DNA from: Burkholderiales bacterium 70-64
GTDB taxonomy: Bacteria; Pseudomonadota; Gammaproteobacteria; Burkholderiales; Burkholderiaceae_E
Length of the DNA stretch: 64,000 bases
Direction: 5' to 3'
Assembly (NCBI GenBank): GCA_001898645.1
Contig: MKUQ01000011.1
Span: 1 to 64,000, forward strand
Shown: one piece after another, positions 61,265 to 64,000 of the stretch
Position numbering within the stretch: the stretch's first letter is position 1
How the letters are laid out: every line of letters starts with the position of its first letter
Notes under the pieces: model-generated
What the model was told of the DNA's origin: nothing
Database searches by the model: none
Seen by the model: the letters and a program-made list of their open reading frames with translations, nothing else
Translations under genes and position numbers: made by a program

Positions 61265-62722
61265 ATGGGTCGCGAGAGGATGTCCAGCGTCGATACCGCC
61301 TGGTTGCGCATGGACAGCGCGCGCAACCTGATGATGATCGTCGGCGTGTTCGTGTTCGAGGCGCCCGTCGAGATGGCGCGCCTGGCCCGGGTGCTCGAGG
61401 AGCGCCTGCTGGTCTATCCCCGCTTCCGGCAGAAGATCGAGAGCGACGCCGTCGGCCATGCCTGGGTCGACGACGAGGAGTTCCGCCTCGATCGCCACCT
61501 CAGGCGCGTGCGCCTGCGCGGCAGCGGCGGCGATCGGGAGCTGCAGCAGCTGGCCGCGCGGCTGGCGGTGCAGCCGCTCGACCCGGCGCATCCGCTGTGG
61601 CAGTTCCACCTGGTCGAGAACTATCGCGGCACCTGCGCGATGGTGACCCGTATCCATCACTGCATCGCCGACGGGATCGCGCTGGTGGGGGTGATGCTCT
61701 CGCTCACCGATGCCGTGGCGCCGCGGCGCGACCCCGGCGAAGGCGGCGCCGGCGAGGTCGAGTCCAATCCCTGGGCGCCGTACCTGAAGCCGCTGACGCG
61801 CGGCACGGTCGCCGCCATCGACGCCACCGGCACCCTGGTGACGAAGTCGATCGACGTCGCGGCGCACCCCGACCGGCTGGCCGACTATACGCAGGTCGGC
61901 ACACGGGTGATCCGCGACACGCTGGCGATCCTGCTCATGTCCGACGACACGCCGACCCGGCTCAAGGGCACGCCGGGCGGGCGCAAGGCGTTCGCCTGGA
62001 ACGATCCGCTCGCGCTGGACGAAGTCAAGGCCGTGTGCCGGGGGCTCGGCGCCTCGGTGAACGACGTGCTGCTCGCCTGTGCGGCCGGCGCGCTGCGCCG
62101 CTACCTGCTCGCCCGGGGCGACGAAGTCGCGCCCGACTGCGAGATCCGCGCGATGGTGCCGGTGAACCTGCGTCCGGAGTCCGAGCCGGTCGGTGGCCTG
62201 GGCAACCGCTTCGGCCTGGTGCCGCTGTGCCTGCCGGTGGGCATCGCCAGCCCGGTGGAGCGGGTGGCCGAGATACGCCGGCGCATGAGCGAGCTGAAGG
62301 CGGGCTACCAGCCTGCCGTCGCCTACGTCCTGCTGGCCATCGCGGGCCACCTTCCGCACCTGGTCCAGACGGAGGTGCTCGAGTACCTGGGCAACAAGGG
62401 CAGCATGGTCATGACCAACGTGCCGGGCCCGACCGCGATGATCCGGATGGCCGGCGTGCCCCTGTCGAGGATGATGTTCTGGGTGCCGCAGTCGGGCGAC
62501 ATCGGCCTGGGCGTGTCCATCCTCTCCTACGCCGGCGGGGTCCAGTTCGGCCTCATGAGCGACGTCGCGCTGTGCCCCGATCCGCAGCGGATCATCGACG
62601 GCTTCGCGCCCGAGTTCGAGCGCCTGGTGCTCGCGCTCGCCATGCTGCCCAACGGCTTCCTGCTCGGGCGCGAGCTGGCGCCGGGCGAGCTCGAGCACGC
62701 CTTGCTGCTGGAGACGGCGTGA
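61265..62722 (+). CDS. Wax ester synthase / diacylglycerol acyltransferase (WS/DGAT)
   Basis: A 485-residue acyltransferase that makes wax esters or triacylglycerol from acyl-CoA. The catalytic motif HHCIADG lies at about residue 135, with the later blocks VNDVLLACAAGALRRYL and GNRFGLVPLCLP and the C-terminal DUF1298-type domain (NVPGPTAMIRMAG). ATG 61265 has AGGGGA close upstream; GTG 61241 and ATG 61280 are alternatives. Coupled by GTGA overlap to the DUF924 gene. Confidence 0.9.
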   Translation: MGRERMSSVDTAWLRMDSARNLMMIVGVFVFEAPVEMARLARVLEERLLVYPRFRQKIESDAVGHAWVDDEEFRLDRHLRRVRLRGSGGDRELQQLAARLAVQPLDPAHPLWQFHLVENYRGTCAMVTRIHHCIADGIALVGVMLSLTDAVAPRRDPGEGGAGEVESNPWAPYLKPLTRGTVAAIDATGTLVTKSIDVAAHPDRLADYTQVGTRVIRDTLAILLMSDDTPTRLKGTPGGRKAFAWNDPLALDEVKAVCRGLGASVNDVLLACAAGALRRYLLARGDEVAPDCEIRAMVPVNLRPESEPVGGLGNRFGLVPLCLPVGIASPVERVAEIRRRMSELKAGYQPAVAYVLLAIAGHLPHLVQTEVLEYLGNKGSMVMTNVPGPTAMIRMAGVPLSRMMFWVPQSGDIGLGVSILSYAGGVQFGLMSDVALCPDPQRIIDGFAPEFERLVLALAMLPNGFLLGRELAPGELEHALLLETA

Positions 62723-63312
62723 GCGCGCCGCAGGTCGGGCCGGGGCCGGACGAGGTGCTGGCGTTCTGGTTCGACGGCGCCGACGGGCGTGCGCGCGGCC
62801 GCGTGCGCCCCGAGTGGTTCTCCAAGGATCCTGCCTTCGATGCGGCGATCCGCTCGCGTTTCGGCTCCCTGATCGAGCGCGCGCTCGCCGGCGGCTGCGA
62901 CGACTGGGGGCGCGACGCCGCCACGGTGCCGGCACTGATCCTCGTTCTCGACCAGTTCACGCGCAATGTCTTCCGCGACACTCCCCGCATGTTCGCGGGC
63001 GATGCCGCCGGGCTCGCCGCGGCGCGGCGCGTCGTGGCCGAGGGATGGGACCTGCGCTACGACAGCTTGCGGCGCTGGTTCTGCTACATGCCGTTCGAGC
63101 ACTCGGAGTCGCTGGCCGACCAGCGCGAAGCGCTGCGCCTGTTCGGCGCCCTGCGCGACGATCCGCTGGCCGGCGGCGCCTGGCCCTGGGCGCAGCGTCA
63201 CCACGACGTCATCGAGCGCTTCGGCCGGTTCCCGCACCGCAACGAGCTGCTCGGGCGCGCATCGACGCCGGACGAGGCCGCGTTCCTCCTCGAGCCCGGC
63301 TCGCGCTTCTGA
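62719..63312 (+). CDS. DUF924 family protein
   Basis: A 197-residue all-helical protein (TPR-like fold). Family blocks: VLAFWFDGAD at the start, LILVLDQFTRNVFRDTPRMFAGD and RRWFCYMPFEHSESLADQ, then ERFGRFPHRNELLGR. GTG 62719 overlaps the WS/DGAT stop. No catalytic function is established for the family. Confidence 0.88.
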   Translation: MSAPQVGPGPDEVLAFWFDGADGRARGRVRPEWFSKDPAFDAAIRSRFGSLIERALAGGCDDWGRDAATVPALILVLDQFTRNVFRDTPRMFAGDAAGLAAARRVVAEGWDLRYDSLRRWFCYMPFEHSESLADQREALRLFGALRDDPLAGGAWPWAQRHHDVIERFGRFPHRNELLGRASTPDEAAFLLEPGSRF

Positions 63313-63325
63313 TAGCCGTTCGCGC

Positions 63326-64000
63326 GTGGCGCTGCATCTCCGCTTCGACCACCGCTTCGAGCGCCTCGCCGATGCCCTGCTCGAGTCGCTCGAGGAGGCG
63401 CCGGGCGGGCCGCTGGCCGAGCGCACGGTCATCGTGCCCAGCATCGGGGTGGGGCGCTGGCTGCAGCGCCGCGAGGCCGAGCGCTTCGGCGTCAGTGCGC
63501 GGCTGCGCCCGGAGTTCGCCGGCCGCTGGCTGTGGCGCACCATGCGCTCGGTGCTGCCCGGCCTGCCGGCGCGCTCCCCCTTCGAGCCCGGGCGGGCCTG
63601 CTGGGTCCTGCTCGAACTGCTCGGCGAGCTGCCCGAGGAGCCGGGGTTCGCGCTGGTGCGCGCGCGCGTGCGCCAGTCGGGCTCGACGGTGCGCCTGGCG
63701 CTGGCCGAGTCGGTCGCGGCCTGCTTCGACCGCTACCTCGCCTACCGCCGCGACTGGCTCGCGCGCTGGCAGCGCGGCCTTTGGGCCGAAGGCGAGGCGC
63801 CGCTCGGCCCGCACGAGGCGTGGCAGCGCTGGCTCTGGCAGCGCCTGCTCGAGCGCCTGCCCGACGTGCGCCGCGAGCACCCCTACGACCAGTTCGTGCG
63901 CTGCCTCGAGCATGACGATGCGCAGGTGCGCCGCGCGCTGGCCGGCACCCGCGTATCGCTGTTCGGGCGCGTCGACCTCTCGCCCGAGCAGTTCGCGCTG
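63326..64000 (+). CDS. recC: RecC (exodeoxyribonuclease V gamma chain), N-terminal part
   Basis: An open frame of 225 codons from GTG 63326 to the window end. It has no stop and shows RecC marks: VIVPSIGVGRWLQRREAERFG, the WLWRTMRSVLP region, and CFDRYLAYRRDWLARWQRG. RecC proteins are over 1,000 residues, so most lies beyond the window. The protein scans for Chi and, with RecB and RecD, processes double-strand breaks. Starts 13 bases after the DUF924 gene. Confidence 0.85.
   Translation, partial: MALHLRFDHRFERLADALLESLEEAPGGPLAERTVIVPSIGVGRWLQRREAERFGVSARLRPEFAGRWLWRTMRSVLPGLPARSPFEPGRACWVLLELLGELPEEPGFALVRARVRQSGSTVRLALAESVAACFDRYLAYRRDWLARWQRGLWAEGEAPLGPHEAWQRWLWQRLLERLPDVRREHPYDQFVRCLEHDDAQVRRALAGTRVSLFGRVDLSPEQFAL

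Noticed and set aside
1-64000. Mobile elements, CRISPR arrays, tRNA or rRNA genes
   Set aside because: I saw no transposase or integrase motifs, no regularly spaced repeats and no cloverleaf-like or rRNA sequence. This was checked by eye only.

Overview
The window is G+C-rich, densely packed DNA from what looks like an aerobic or facultatively respiring betaproteobacterium, probably Burkholderiales-like. This is an inference from gene families (RecC, 7Fe FdxA, PHA-granule protein, WS/DGAT, TRAP and Liv transporters, TorT-like binding protein) and codon use; nothing here fixes the genus. About 55 genes fill it. No intergenic stretch exceeds 300 bases. I saw no tRNA, rRNA, insertion sequence or CRISPR array.

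Layout. (1) 1-5644: a fatty/aryl acyl-CoA module (partial thiolase, divergent from a hydroxyacyl-CoA dehydrogenase/enoyl-CoA hydratase fusion, an acyl-CoA dehydrogenase and an acyl-CoA ligase). (2) 5715-14775, all minus: a LysR regulator, a three-subunit membrane-anchored molybdoenzyme (PadBCD/DmsABC-like) without a Tat signal, and an ABC importer whose binding protein resembles TorT. (3) 14907-19408: a cytoplasmic sulfatase plus a TRAP importer. (4) 19602-35184: two AraC regulators, two paralogous FAD oxidoreductases, a cyclase-family hydrolase, an indolepyruvate ferredoxin oxidoreductase-type enzyme, a RidA protein and a five-gene peptide-type ABC importer; a perfect FNR/Anr box precedes the first AraC gene. 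(5) 35186-58249: a nicotinate catabolic locus. (6) 58267-64000: a 2-hydroxyacid dehydrogenase, a PHA-system protein, an ion antiporter, ACBP, WS/DGAT, a DUF924 protein and the start of recC.

The most coherent system is the nicotinate locus. A NicAB-like hydroxylase with fused c-type cytochromes (40661-44896) should make 6-hydroxynicotinate. A 6-hydroxynicotinate reductase (52401-54029), probably fed by an Fpr-type reductase (54230-55003) and perhaps the ferredoxin at 35186-35509, should reduce the ring. An enamidase (55813-57003) should open it to 2-formylglutarate. After decarboxylation, an aldehyde dehydrogenase, a CaiB-type CoA-transferase and glutaryl-CoA dehydrogenase (36676-40608) would carry glutarate semialdehyde to crotonyl-CoA, which the fusion enzyme at 291-2312 could take further. 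This matches the pathway known from Azorhizobium caulinodans, with ring-reduction and ring-opening enzymes of the kind characterised in Eubacterium barkeri. Embedded in the same operon are a Liv-type ABC importer and three proteins of unassigned role: two PF06684 'amino acid synthesis' family members and a UPF0280 (ApbE-like) protein. These are the best leads for undescribed biology.
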